Program-made: the position numbers and the translations under genes | NCBI RefSeq assembly: GCF_035982055.1 | Contig: NZ_CP108427.1 | Location: 8,431,001-8,495,000, forward strand | Source of the DNA: Streptomyces sp. NBC_01288 | Lineage (GTDB): Bacteria > Actinomycetota > Actinomycetes > Streptomycetales > Streptomycetaceae | Length of the DNA: 64,000 nucleotides | Direction: 5' to 3' | Notes under the pieces: generated by a model | Database searches by the model: none | Told to the model about the DNA's origin: nothing | The model's input: only the letters and a program-made list of their open reading frames with translations | Shown: positions 53,503 to 62,508 of the stretch, in pieces | Layout: the number at the start of each line of letters is the position of its first letter | Position numbering within the stretch: position 1 is the stretch's first letter

Positions 53503-54990
53503 GTGACGCCTGAACACCACTTTCCGACCGATACGGACGACACCAGGCTCGGCCCGCCCCCCGGCTGCCCCGCGCACGGCCAGGGGCCCGGGGGACTGCA
53601 CCGGCTGTACGGCCCCGAAGCGGCGGACCTGGGCGCCCTCTACGAGAAGCTCCGCGCCGAACACGGCCCCGTAGCACCGGTGTTGCTGCATGACGACGTG
53701 CCGATCTGGGTCGTCCTCGGCCACACCGAGAACCTGCACATGGTGCGTACGCCCTCGCAGTTCAGCCGGGACAGCCGGGTCTGGACACCGCTGCGTGAGG
53801 GCATGGTCAAGCCCGACCACCCGCTGATGCCGCACATCGCCTGGCAGCCCATCGCCTCGCACGCCGAGGGCGACGAACACCTGCGGCTGCGCGGCGCGGT
53901 CACCGGCGCCATGTCGACCATCGACCCGCGCGGCATCCGCCGGCACATCAACCGCTACACCCAGATCCTCGCCAACACCTTCTGCGAGCAGGGCCACGCC
54001 GAACTCGTTAGCCAGTTCTGCGAACACCTGCCGATGGCCGTGCTGTGCGAGATCCTCGGCATGCCCGACGAGTACAACGACCAGATGGTGGAGGCGGCCC
54101 GCGACGCCCTCAAGGGCACCGCCACCGCGATCGTCAGCCACCAGTACGTCATGGACGCGCTCAGCCGGCTCACCGCGCTGCGCCGGGCCGAACCCGCGGA
54201 CGACTTCACCAGCCACCTCGTCATGCACCCGGCGGGGCTCAGCGACGACGAGGTCAGGGAGCACCTGCGGCTCGTCCTCTTCGCCGCCTACGAGGCCACC
54301 ACCAACCTCCTCGCCAACGCGCTGCGCATGGTCATCACCGACCCGCGCTTCCGCGCCCAGCTCAACGGCGGGCAGATGACGGTGCCGGAGGCGGTCGAGC
54401 AGTCCCTGTGGGACGAGCCGCCGTTCTCCACCGTCTTCGCCTACTTCGCCAAGCAGGACACGGAGTTGGGCGGCCAGCGCATCCGCAAGGGCGACGGCCT
54501 GCTCTTCGCGCCGGCGCCGGGCAACGTCGACCCCCGGGTACGCCCCGACCTCAAGGCCAACATGATGGGCAACCGCTCCCACCTGGCCTTCGGCGGCGGC
54601 CCGCACGAGTGCCCCGGCCAGGACATCGGCCGCGCCATCGCCGACACCGGGGTGGACGCGCTGCTGATGCGTCTCCCGGACATCGAACTCGACTGCGACG
54701 AGGCCGAGTTGAGCTGGACGGCGTCGATCGCGTCCCGCCACCTGGTGGAGCTGCCGGTGCAGTTCGCCCCGAAGCCCCCGCAGGACGTCTCGGAGAAGCC
54801 GGGCCACGCGGCGGTTCCGCAACCCCGCCACACCTGGCACGTCGGCATGCAGTCCGACCCGCAGCCGACATCGGCGGCGATGCCCGGGGCCGCCGAGCCG
54901 ACGGCACCGCCGGAGCCGGTGGTGACTCCGGAACCGGTACACCAACTCGGCGCGTGGCAGCGGTTCTTGAGGTGGTGGCGGGGCTACTGA
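53503..54990 (+). CDS. cvnE: Conservon cytochrome P450 CvnE
   Basis: 495 residues from a GTG behind GGAG. Heme-binding loop FGGGPHECPG with Cys370 and the K-helix-like segment after it are present. The I-helix reads FAAYEATTN, in which the usual A-G-x-E-T has Ala for Gly and one extra residue. A Pro-rich tail of about 90 residues ends in a Trp-rich amphipathic stretch (LGAWQRFLRWWRGY) that may touch the membrane. P450s at this position have no known substrate. Its end overlaps the convergent rluA-like gene by seven bases. Confidence 0.92.
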   Translation: MTPEHHFPTDTDDTRLGPPPGCPAHGQGPGGLHRLYGPEAADLGALYEKLRAEHGPVAPVLLHDDVPIWVVLGHTENLHMVRTPSQFSRDSRVWTPLREGMVKPDHPLMPHIAWQPIASHAEGDEHLRLRGAVTGAMSTIDPRGIRRHINRYTQILANTFCEQGHAELVSQFCEHLPMAVLCEILGMPDEYNDQMVEAARDALKGTATAIVSHQYVMDALSRLTALRRAEPADDFTSHLVMHPAGLSDDEVREHLRLVLFAAYEATTNLLANALRMVITDPRFRAQLNGGQMTVPEAVEQSLWDEPPFSTVFAYFAKQDTELGGQRIRKGDGLLFAPAPGNVDPRVRPDLKANMMGNRSHLAFGGGPHECPGQDIGRAIADTGVDALLMRLPDIELDCDEAELSWTASIASRHLVELPVQFAPKPPQDVSEKPGHAAVPQPRHTWHVGMQSDPQPTSAAMPGAAEPTAPPEPVVTPEPVHQLGAWQRFLRWWRGY

Positions 54991-55931
54991 CCGGCCCAGT
55001 CCTCGTACGAGGACCAGGCTTCGAGCACCCGCCCGCTACGGAACCGGTGCTCGGCCCCCGTGACCGGATCGGTGAACTCCAGGGCCCGCGCCAGCAGTTG
55101 GAGGGGCCGCCGGAAATCACCGTCCGCCACGGGGTCGTCGACCACGGGATACAGCGGATCACCGAGGATGGGCACGCCCAACGCGCTCATGTGCAACCGC
55201 AGTTGATGAGTCTGCCCGGTACTGGGCGTCAACCGGTACCGGGCAAGCCCGTCCCCCCGCTCTTCCTCCAACTCGACCCGGCTGACGGCATTGACCTCAC
55301 CCTCGACCTGCTGCGCGGCCATCACCCCGCGCTCTTTGAGAATCCGGGACCGCACGGTGGTCGGCAGGTCCAGCCCGGAGTCGTACGGCGCGACGGCCTC
55401 GTACTCCTTCCGCACCCGCTTCTCCCGGAACAGCGCCTGGTACGCGCCCCGTTCCTCGGGCCGCACCGTGAACAGCACGAGCCCCGCGGTGAGTCGGTCG
55501 AGCCGGTGCGCGGCCCCGAGCGCCGGGATCCCCAACTCCCTGCGCAGCCGCGCCAATGCCGTCTCGACGACGTGGCTGCCACGCGGGGTGGTCGCGAGGA
55601 AGTGCGGCTTGTCGGCGACGACGATGTGCTCGTCGCGGTACACGACGTCCACGGGAAAGGGCACCGGCACTTCGACGGGCAGCTCCCGGTGGAACCACAC
55701 GAACATCCCGGGTTCGTACGGCGACCCGGCCACACTCGTCCCGTCCACCCCGACGAACAGCCCGTCGTCCATCATCTGATCGACGACCCCGTCGCCCGCC
55801 CCTGAGAGCCGGTCCACCAGGTACTCGCGCACGGTGGTCCAGGCCTCATCGGGGGGCAGACGGACCCGCACCGGGTCCACTCCGTCGCGTTGGGGGAGGG
55901 GGGAGGGCGGGATACGGCGCTTTCGGGTCAT
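54984..55931 (-). CDS. RluA-family pseudouridine synthase
   Basis: 315 residues from the ATG at 55931. The catalytic motif HRLD with Asp145 stands in GAAHRLDRLTAGLVLF; GQTHQLRLHMSALGVPILGDPLYP is the second family motif. It isomerises uridine in ribosomal or transfer RNA. The N-terminal 60 residues are not S4-like, so it is an RluA/RluE-type protein with an extra segment. Target position unknown. Confidence 0.9.
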   Translation of the reverse strand: MTRKRRIPPSPLPQRDGVDPVRVRLPPDEAWTTVREYLVDRLSGAGDGVVDQMMDDGLFVGVDGTSVAGSPYEPGMFVWFHRELPVEVPVPFPVDVVYRDEHIVVADKPHFLATTPRGSHVVETALARLRRELGIPALGAAHRLDRLTAGLVLFTVRPEERGAYQALFREKRVRKEYEAVAPYDSGLDLPTTVRSRILKERGVMAAQQVEGEVNAVSRVELEEERGDGLARYRLTPSTGQTHQLRLHMSALGVPILGDPLYPVVDDPVADGDFRRPLQLLARALEFTDPVTGAEHRFRSGRVLEAWSSYEDWAGQ

Positions 55932-56016
55932 TGGGGTCAAGGGTAGGCGGTGGGGTCGGGCGGGGGGCTGCTTCGAGAGCCAGCGCAGAGCCAGCGCAGA
56001 GGCGGCACCGAGGCGG

Positions 56017-56511
56017 TCACCCGTGGTACGGCTCGCAGGCGACGCCGTCTCCGTCTCGATCCAACTCGGGTCGGTACCCGGGATCTCCTCGGTGGAGCGG
56101 CGCGGCGCCGGCGGCTCGGGCGGCATCGCAGTCCTCGTAGTACGCGTAACCGTTGTCCGAGGGCTCGGCGGGCTTCGACGGCCTGACTGAGTGCTCGGTC
56201 GGCTGTGACGGCTTGGTTGTGTGCTTGGCCGGTACGGTTTCCTCGATCGTCTCGGTGGAGGTGACGGTCGGCCCGGGTACCAGCTCTGTCTTCGTCTCGG
56301 TTTCGGTCGCTGTCACCGTGTCCGAGGGCGACGGCCTGGACGCGGAGGACGGATCCGTGACGAGAGCGAGCACCATGATCACCGTGAACGCGCCGATGAC
56401 GTAGAGCCACCACGGCACTCGGCGCCACGGATTGCGTTCGGGCGGCGGTTGGTCCGGACCGCCGTGCGACGTCGTTCTGTTCCCCCACCCGCGCTGCTGC
56501 GAACTGTCCAT
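56017..56511 (-). CDS. Membrane-anchored excalibur calcium-binding protein
   Basis: 164 residues; start ATG behind GGAGG. One membrane segment (about 34-52), a Thr/Pro/Glu-rich outer stalk and a C-terminal excalibur domain (EDCDAARAAG ... RDGDGVACE, residues about 125-160) with the DxDxDG calcium loop and the two cysteines. Probably exposed on the cell surface. Function unknown. Confidence 0.85.
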   Translation of the reverse strand: MDSSQQRGWGNRTTSHGGPDQPPPERNPWRRVPWWLYVIGAFTVIMVLALVTDPSSASRPSPSDTVTATETETKTELVPGPTVTSTETIEETVPAKHTTKPSQPTEHSVRPSKPAEPSDNGYAYYEDCDAARAAGAAPLHRGDPGYRPELDRDGDGVACEPYHG

Positions 56512-56637
56512 GGCCGCCTCCGGGTTCCCCTTTCAGGGGAGCACCCCAACGGCTTTTCCGCGCGGCGAGGAAGCTGCCGAGGATCACGCACGTCCGCTCT
56601 GCGGCTCAGGCTCTGGCGGCCTGCCCGGTGTCATATG

Positions 56638-57104
56638 TCACCGAAGACCGTTTCCCGCGAGGAACCGACGGGCTGCCCGCAGACCTACCTCGTCCCTGGC
56701 CCACAGGCCCCACTTGGCCTGCCCCTCCTGCTGGAACAGTTCCGCGAACGTCCGCCACAGGTGTACGCGAAACCCGTCGGGTGCGCCACCTCGTGGGCGA
56801 TGAACCCCGCCAGCGGCCCGTGCTCCGCGCTTTTCTCGAAGGACGGCCACGGCTGGAAACGAATCTCCTCCTGGAACGACCAGGCAGAGGTGGGATAGAC
56901 CAGCCCGCCGTAGCGGTGTTGGGCCTGCCGGAGCCCGGCGAGCAGCACCGTGGCGTCCGCCTCGGGAAACGGTGCGAGCCGGGCGATGACCTCGGTGTCG
57001 TCCGGGTTGTCCCGCGTGGGGAAAGGAACGGTGCGGGCTCGTGCGGCGAGGAAACGCCGACCCCGGTCCGTCAGCCGTCCTGGTGTGTCGAGGATGTGCT
57101 GCAT
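56638..57104 (-). pseudogene. Frameshifted hypothetical gene
   Basis: From the ATG at 57104 the frame reads sensibly (MQHILDTPGRLTDRGRRFLAARARTVPF ... GFIAHEVAHPTGFA) until about 56770, then turns into Arg/Cys-rich nonsense to a stop at 56685. In the next frame the same stretch continues plausibly (VHLWRTFAELFQQEGQAKWGLWARDEVGLRAARRFLAGNGLR, stop at 56638). So one frameshift, or a sequencing error, separates the halves. I do not recognise the family. Confidence 0.6.
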
Positions 57105-57231
57105 GAGGTCGTCATCATCTCTCCGGCGGAGGGAACGGGCCCTGTCCGAGGGCCCCGCGATCCCGAACACTTTCGACGGCGGTACAGCGGTACAGCGGAC
57201 CCGCAACCAGCCCGTACTGCCGACGAGGCTG

Positions 57232-57729
57232 TCAACTGACCTTACTGAGAGCCGTCTTGTACTCGGCGGCCTGCTTCGGGGTCAGGTAGTGCGACACCCT
57301 GACGAGCACGGGCCCGTGGACGTAGTCGTACTCGGTGAACGCCGGGATCGACTTGGTGATGGCCTGGATGTACTTGGCGCGTGACGTCGCGTCCGCCGGG
57401 TCGGTGAACACCTCGATCGCGCCACCACGCTCCACATCTCCCTTCGACGTACCCGCCACATCGGACGCCGCGATCCGCGAATCGGTGAACGTCACCTTCG
57501 ACGTGTACTGATTCGGCCGGCCGAGGAGATGGTTCGGATCGTCGGCCGCGGTGACGGTGCCGGACTGTTTCGCGGACGTCACGGTCACGGAGAGCTTCGT
57601 GAACGCGCTGCCGGCCGTGAGGGGCTCGGCCGCTCTGCCGCCCGAGTCGACGGCCGTGCCGGCCTTCGGGCTGCCACTGCAAGCGGCGGTCAGCAGGATG
57701 ACGGTGATGGGCAGGACGGTACGGCGCAT
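57232..57729 (-). CDS. Putative lipoprotein
   Basis: 165 residues from the ATG at 57729 behind AGGGGGA. Signal peptide with lipobox LTAAC (Cys at 17). The mature part has a DUF-like pattern: TKLSVTVTSAKQSG, GRPNQYTSKVTFTDSRIA and EVFTDPADATSRAKYIQAI; it may be a small surface beta-protein. Function unknown. The next gene (a permease) is 296 bases upstream. Confidence 0.75.
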   Translation of the reverse strand: MRRTVLPITVILLTAACSGSPKAGTAVDSGGRAAEPLTAGSAFTKLSVTVTSAKQSGTVTAADDPNHLLGRPNQYTSKVTFTDSRIAASDVAGTSKGDVERGGAIEVFTDPADATSRAKYIQAITKSIPAFTEYDYVHGPVLVRVSHYLTPKQAAEYKTALSKVS

Positions 57730-58025
57730 GAAGTCCCCCTGGTGGTGCGGGTGTTGCGTGGGGTCACAGTGCCAGGCCGCTTACCGAGCGCGGGCGGTTG
57801 TTGCCGGTCCGTGATGGTTCGTTCGGATCCGTTCCCCTTCGAGGTGCGCGAAGCGGGAGCGCATCGGGAAGCCCGCGAGCGCGGAGCCGGAACGTGTGCG
57901 AGTCCCGGAGGGGTGCACACCGCACAGCCCTCCGGGACCTTCTGGACCCGCCCACTCGAAGCCGAGCATCACGCTCGACAGGTACACGTGCCCCCGTCCG
58001 ACCGGAGAGAACACCGCAGTGGACG
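57730..58025. other. Gap between the lipoprotein gene and the permease gene
   Basis: No gene, strong hairpin or repeat is visible here; it presumably holds the promoter of the lipoprotein gene and the end of the permease transcript. Confidence 0.35.
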
Positions 58026-59588
58026 CTACATAGTCGCTTCCGGAAGGACCGCCTCAGGAGCCTCCGTCGCGACCGTGCGGGCCCGGTACGCCCGGTACCC
58101 GAAGCCGGCCCCGACCGTCACCACCAGGAACAACACCGTGAACCACTGGAAGTACCAGTGCCCACCCGCCGGGTCGTACACGGCAGCCCGCGGCCACGCC
58201 AGGTTGACCGTCATGACAAGGCCGTAGAGCAGCGCCAGCGCGTTGACCGGTACCCCCCACCGGCCCAGGGAGAAGAGGCGCGCGCCCGTCTCGTCCGTGC
58301 CCGCCACCTCGAACTCGCCCCGCACGCGGCGGAACAGCAACGGGCCCGTCACCATCGCGTAGGCCAGGTACAGCATCACGATGCAGGTGGTGCCGATGGC
58401 GAGGAACGCGTCCGGGGAGGCGAAGTTGAGGAGGAGCAGGGCGGCCGAGAGGATGCCCACGACGATGGCCGGGGCGCTGGGCATGCCGGTGCGGGGGTTG
58501 ACCTTGGACAGGCGGGCGGAGAAGGGGAGTTGGCCGTCTCGGGCCATCGAGAAGAGCATGCGGCAGGCCGCCGTCTGGATGGCGAGGGTCGCTACCGCGA
58601 TCGCCACCACCACGTCCGCCAACAGGGCCTTGCCGACGCCGTCGCCGAGGCTGCTCGTGAGGACGTAGCTGAGGCCGTCGACGCCCAGGTGGCCGTCGGT
58701 CAGGCTGGGGGCGGCGAGGAGGCCGCCGAGGATGATCAGGCCGCCGAGCAGGCCCGCCGCGGTGAGCGCGGTGAGGATCGTGCGGGGCGCGGTGCGGCGC
58801 GGGTTGTGGGTCTCCTCGCTCATCTCGCCCGCGCTGTCGAAGCCGATCATCACGTACGCCGCCGTGAACGAGCCGACCAGCAGGGCGCCGAGCAGTCCGC
58901 CCTCCAGGCTGCCGGTCGTGTGGAAGGTGATGGTCGGGGTGCGCTTCGAGTGGGTCAGGAGGAGAACGACGATCAGGATCGCGCCGATGATCTCGGCCGT
59001 CACCCCGACCCGGTTGATCACCGACATCACGCGGTTGTCGAGGATGTTCACCAGCGTCGTCAGGACCAGCAGGATCACGCCCAGGACCGCCGCGTTCGCC
59101 GCGCCGTCCGGTGAGGTGGGTGCCGGGTCGCCGCCCACCAGCTGGAAGCCCGACCAGATCGCCGGCAGCACCATCTGGAGGGCCAGGGCGGCCGCTCCCA
59201 CCACCACGATCTGGCCGATCACCATGATCCAGCCCGCGAACCAGCCGAAGGTCGCGTTGGAGAGGCGGGACGACCACTGGTAGATCGCGCCCGAGATCGG
59301 GTAGCGCGCGGCCAGTTCCGCGAAGCAGGCGGCCACCAGGAGCTGGCCGGCCAGCACGATCGGCCAGGCCCAGAAGAAGACGGGGCCGCCGAACGCGTAC
59401 CCGAAGGCGAAGAACTGGAAGACGGTCGTCAGTACGGAGATGAAGGAGAAACCGGCCGCGAACGACGCGTACCGGCCGAGGCTGCGGTGCAACTCCTGGC
59501 GGTAGCCGAACTCCGCGAGGGAGCCGTCGTCGGGGGAGGGGGAGTGGGGCGGGTCGGGGCGTATGTCGGAGGGGGCTGTGGTGGTCAC
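58026..59588 (-). CDS. APC-superfamily permease (probably for the carboxylase pathway substrate)
   Basis: I take the GTG at 59588 (520 residues). Twelve predicted membrane segments. The first helix region FAAGFSFISVLTTVFQFFAFG and SGAIYQWSSRLSN are typical of amino-acid/choline/GABA-type permeases, and related permeases are associated with urea-carboxylase genes in other bacteria. The same palindrome that lies before the carboxylase operon lies 53 bases upstream of this start, so it is probably the importer of guanidine, urea or a related compound. This is inference. Confidence 0.88.
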   Translation of the reverse strand: MTTTAPSDIRPDPPHSPSPDDGSLAEFGYRQELHRSLGRYASFAAGFSFISVLTTVFQFFAFGYAFGGPVFFWAWPIVLAGQLLVAACFAELAARYPISGAIYQWSSRLSNATFGWFAGWIMVIGQIVVVGAAALALQMVLPAIWSGFQLVGGDPAPTSPDGAANAAVLGVILLVLTTLVNILDNRVMSVINRVGVTAEIIGAILIVVLLLTHSKRTPTITFHTTGSLEGGLLGALLVGSFTAAYVMIGFDSAGEMSEETHNPRRTAPRTILTALTAAGLLGGLIILGGLLAAPSLTDGHLGVDGLSYVLTSSLGDGVGKALLADVVVAIAVATLAIQTAACRMLFSMARDGQLPFSARLSKVNPRTGMPSAPAIVVGILSAALLLLNFASPDAFLAIGTTCIVMLYLAYAMVTGPLLFRRVRGEFEVAGTDETGARLFSLGRWGVPVNALALLYGLVMTVNLAWPRAAVYDPAGGHWYFQWFTVLFLVVTVGAGFGYRAYRARTVATEAPEAVLPEATM

Positions 59589-59640
59589 GGCGGCACCTGC
59601 CTTCGGCGCAGGAGAGCGGAATCCTGACGGCGACAGCTGA

Positions 59641-59662
59641 ATTCCTGTCGGGTGACAGAAAT
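59641..59662. promoter_or_regulatory. Palindromic operator before the APC permease gene
   Basis: CCTGTCG and TGACAGA arms separated by GG, matching 18 of 22 positions of the palindrome at 49337-49358, again followed by AAATTAGG. As there, TAATTT on the minus strand overlaps one arm as a possible -10 box. Confidence 0.7.
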
Positions 59663-59763
59663 TAGGGAGAGGCTGTTTCGGCCGCGTCACGCCGCCGTGT
59701 CCGCGGCGGGCCTAAGTCCTCACGCTCTTGCCTTCGCCACCAAAACGCGATACATCGTGTGTG

Positions 59764-59791
59764 TTGACGCTCGCCGCGCACTCGCGATATG
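59764..59791 (+). promoter_or_regulatory. Possible promoter of the PadR gene
   Basis: TTGACG, 16 bases, then GATATG. Downstream, GATATG and GGATATTCG give inverted ATAT-containing half-sites, like PadR operators. Read by eye only. Confidence 0.4.
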
Positions 59792-59825
59792 TTCGGCCAC
59801 GGATATTCGGAAGCGAGGTATGGCC

Positions 59826-60446
59826 ATGCCGCCCAAGCGCCGCAAGCTCGGCAACCCGCTGGCACTCACCGTGCTGGTCACCCTCTGGCAGGGCCCGATG
59901 CATCCGTACGAGATCGCCCAGACCCTGCGGCGCCAGGGCAAGGACAGCACCACGAAGATCAACTACGGCTCGCTCTACACGGTCGTCCAGAACCTGGAGA
60001 AGCACGGCTTCGTCGAGGTCACCGACGTGGAGCGGCAGGGCAACCGCCCCGAACGCACGGTCTACGGCATCACCGACGCGGGGCGCGAGGAAGCCGTCGA
60101 GTGGCTCTCCGACCTGCTGGCCGTGCCGGTCAAGGAGTTCCCGATCTTCGAGACCGCGCTCCCGCTCGTCGGGGTCATCCACCCCGACGAGGTGGTGCGG
60201 CTCCTGGAGGAGCGGGTGCAGAACCTCGACCTCCAGGCGGCGAGCGCGCGCGGTGCGCTGGAGAAGTTGTACGAGACGCTGCCCCGGCTCTTCCTGGTGG
60301 AGAGCGAGTACCAGTTGCACATGGTGCGGGCGCAGGCGGAGTGGATCCGGGGTCTCGTCGACGAGATCAAGAAGGGCTCACTGCCCGGCGTAGAGGGCTG
60401 GCGCCACTTCCACGAGACGGGGGAGCTGCCGACGGAGTTCACCTAG
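59826..60446 (+). CDS. PadR-family regulator
   Basis: 206 residues from the ATG at 59826 (a second ATG six bases upstream is nearly as good). The winged helix domain LGNPLALTVLVTLWQGPMHPYEIAQTLRRQGKDSTTKINYGSLYTVVQNLEKHGF is diagnostic, and the C-terminal part is a long helix for dimerisation. It lies upstream of the ABC exporter genes, and such regulators usually control a linked transporter. Confidence 0.92.
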   Translation: MPPKRRKLGNPLALTVLVTLWQGPMHPYEIAQTLRRQGKDSTTKINYGSLYTVVQNLEKHGFVEVTDVERQGNRPERTVYGITDAGREEAVEWLSDLLAVPVKEFPIFETALPLVGVIHPDEVVRLLEERVQNLDLQAASARGALEKLYETLPRLFLVESEYQLHMVRAQAEWIRGLVDEIKKGSLPGVEGWRHFHETGELPTEFT

Positions 60447-60455
60447 ACACGAAGA

Positions 60456-60491
60456 ACCCCGACCGGGCTGTTGGAGCAGCCCCGCCGGGGT
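60456..60491 (+). terminator. Imperfect hairpin after the PadR gene
   Basis: ACCCCGACCGGGCTG and CAGCCCCGCCGGGGT pair with two mismatches around TTGGAG. No T-tract. It may weaken but need not stop transcription into the exporter genes. Confidence 0.4.
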
Positions 60492-60629
60492 CACGAACCC
60501 CGAACTGACCCGCCGTGCGGCGAAGCCAGGCGATCGAGGTGCGGCACACCCAGGATAGCCGGGCGCTCTTCACGCGGATCAGTCGTGACCTTTCACATCG
60601 CACATCCGCTCATTCCTTGGAGAGCTGTC

Positions 60630-61646
60630 ATGGGCAGTACCCGTGCGCCCGCGGTCGAGGCGCGTCAACTGATCAAGACCTATTCCCGCGATGTCACCGC
60701 CCTCAACGGCATGGACATCACCGTCGAGCCCGGCACCGTCTTCGGCCTCCTCGGGCCGAACGGCGCCGGCAAGTCCACCACCGTCAAGATCCTCACCACC
60801 CTCGCCAGGCCCGACTCCGGCACGGCCACGGTCGCCGGCCACGACGTGCTGCGCCACCCCGACCGGGTCCGCCGCGCGATCGGCGTGGTCGCCCAGAACT
60901 CCGGTGCCGACCCGACGGCGACCGGCCGCGAGAACCTCCAACTCCAGGGCAGGCTCTACGGCTTGAGGGGCACCGCCCTCACGGAGCGGGTGGACGAGCT
61001 CCTCGACCGCTTCACCCTCGCCGACGCCGCGAAGCGCCCGGTGAAGGGCTACTCCGGCGGTATGCGCCGCCGCCTGGACGTGGCGCTCGGCCTGGTGCAC
61101 CGGCCCGAGGTGCTCTTCCTCGACGAACCCACCACCGGCCTCGACCCGGAGGCCCGCACCGCGATGTGGGACGAGATCGGCCGGCTCGCGGGGGAGGAGG
61201 GGCTGACCATCCTGCTCACCACGCACTACCTCGAAGAGGCCGACCGGCTCGCCGAACGCGTCGCGATCGTCGACCGCGGCCGGGTCGTCGTGGAGGGCAC
61301 CCCCGACTCGCTCAAGGGCGAACTCCGTGGCGACGCCGTCCACTTGGAGCTGCGGGAAGCGGTCGGCGACGCCGGTCGTACGCTGCTGCGGAACACCCTC
61401 GTCGGACTGCCGGGCGTGCGCGAGGTGCTGGTCGACGGGCGCCGGGTCAGTGCCCGCGCCGACGACGGAGCGGCCGCGATGCCCGTCCTGCTGGCGGCGT
61501 TCGAGCGGGCCGGCGTCGGGGTCGCCAGCGCGACCGTCGCCCGCCCCTCGCTGGACGACGTCTATCTCCGCTACGCGGGCCGCCGTTACTCGGAGGCCGA
61601 CGCGAACAGCACCGGGCAGTTCGCGGTCGCCGGAGGTGCGCGATGA
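60630..61646 (+). CDS. ABC exporter ATP-binding protein (DrrA-like)
   Basis: 338 residues from the ATG at 60630 behind GGAGAG. Walker A GPNGAGKST (42-50), signature YSGGMRRRL, Walker B LLFLDEPTTGLD and switch histidine THYLEEAD are present. The C-terminal extension resembles DrrA-type ATPases that export drugs. Its stop overlaps the start of the permease gene. Confidence 0.93.
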   Translation: MGSTRAPAVEARQLIKTYSRDVTALNGMDITVEPGTVFGLLGPNGAGKSTTVKILTTLARPDSGTATVAGHDVLRHPDRVRRAIGVVAQNSGADPTATGRENLQLQGRLYGLRGTALTERVDELLDRFTLADAAKRPVKGYSGGMRRRLDVALGLVHRPEVLFLDEPTTGLDPEARTAMWDEIGRLAGEEGLTILLTTHYLEEADRLAERVAIVDRGRVVVEGTPDSLKGELRGDAVHLELREAVGDAGRTLLRNTLVGLPGVREVLVDGRRVSARADDGAAAMPVLLAAFERAGVGVASATVARPSLDDVYLRYAGRRYSEADANSTGQFAVAGGAR

Positions 61647-62419
61647 GCACCGCCGTCTCGCAGACCTGGTACATGACGCAGCGTCAACTCATGGTGTTCG
61701 CACGGCAGCCCGCCTTCGCGATCATCACCCTCATCCAGCCGGTGATCTGGCTGTTCCTGTTCGGCAACCTCTTCAAGAAGGTCGTCGAACTCGGCGGCTT
61801 CGGCACCACCTCGTACCTGGACTACCTCGTCCCGGGCGTGGTCGTGATGAGCGCCCTCAGCTCCAACATGTGGGCGGGCATGGGCACGTTGGAGGAGATC
61901 CAGCGCGGCACGCTGAACCGCTTCCTGACCACTCCGGTCAGCCGGGCCGCGCTGATGAACGGCAACGTCGTCAACAACGGCCTCGTCACCGCGCTCCAGT
62001 CCGCGATCATCGTGCTCCTCGGACTGCTCGGCGGCGCCGACTACCCGGGCGGCATCGGCGGCATCACGATCCTGATCGTGGCCTCCGTGCTGCTGGGGAC
62101 CATCTTCGGGGCACTGTCCAACGCGCTCGGCATGCTGGTGCAGCAACGGGAGTCGATCATCGGCATCAACACCTTCCTGCTGCTGCCCCTGACGTTCCTG
62201 TCCAGCGCCTTCATGGCGCCGTCCCAGATGCCCTCGTGGATGCGGCACATCGCCGACTTCAACCCACTCAACTGGGCGATGGTGGCGGGTCGTTCGGCGA
62301 TGAGCGAGCATCCGGACTGGGGTGACGTGCTCAGCCGTGGCGGCGCACTGCTGGGGCTCGCGGTGGCGGCGGTATGGCTGTCGATCCGCACATTCAGGTC
62401 ATACCAACGCTCGGTGTAG
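61643..62419 (+). CDS. ABC-2 type exporter permease (DrrB-like)
   Basis: 258 residues; start ATG overlapping the ATPase stop (ATGA). Six membrane segments, with RGTLNRFLTTPVSRAALM and the C-terminal FSSAFM-like LSSAFMAPSQMP loop typical of ABC-2 permeases. Together with the ATPase it should export a lipid-like or drug-like molecule, under PadR control. It ends at the start of a terminator hairpin. Confidence 0.93.
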   Translation: MSTAVSQTWYMTQRQLMVFARQPAFAIITLIQPVIWLFLFGNLFKKVVELGGFGTTSYLDYLVPGVVVMSALSSNMWAGMGTLEEIQRGTLNRFLTTPVSRAALMNGNVVNNGLVTALQSAIIVLLGLLGGADYPGGIGGITILIVASVLLGTIFGALSNALGMLVQQRESIIGINTFLLLPLTFLSSAFMAPSQMPSWMRHIADFNPLNWAMVAGRSAMSEHPDWGDVLSRGGALLGLAVAAVWLSIRTFRSYQRSV

Positions 62420-62435
62420 CGCCCCAAAGGGGCGC
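62419..62435 (+). terminator. Terminator after the exporter genes
   Basis: GCGCCCC and GGGGCGC form a seven-base stem with loop AAA. The permease stop codon overlaps its left arm. It merges with the dispersed repeat described next. Confidence 0.6.
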
Positions 62436-62460
62436 GGGGAACGGCGCGACCAGCCACAAC
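62429..62460. repeat. Dispersed Streptomyces intergenic repeat, short form
   Basis: GGGGCGCGGGG, a few bases, then GCGCGACCAGCCACA matches the ends of the element at 42609-42670 without its internal hairpin. Confidence 0.6.
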
Positions 62461-62508
62461 ACCGCCGCAGACGCCAAACAACCCAACCCGGCACCCCCAT
62501 AGGCGCAC

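Noticed and set aside
60456-60491. A tRNA-like fold after the PadR gene
   Set aside because: Only one imperfect stem is present, with no acceptor/T-arm combination.
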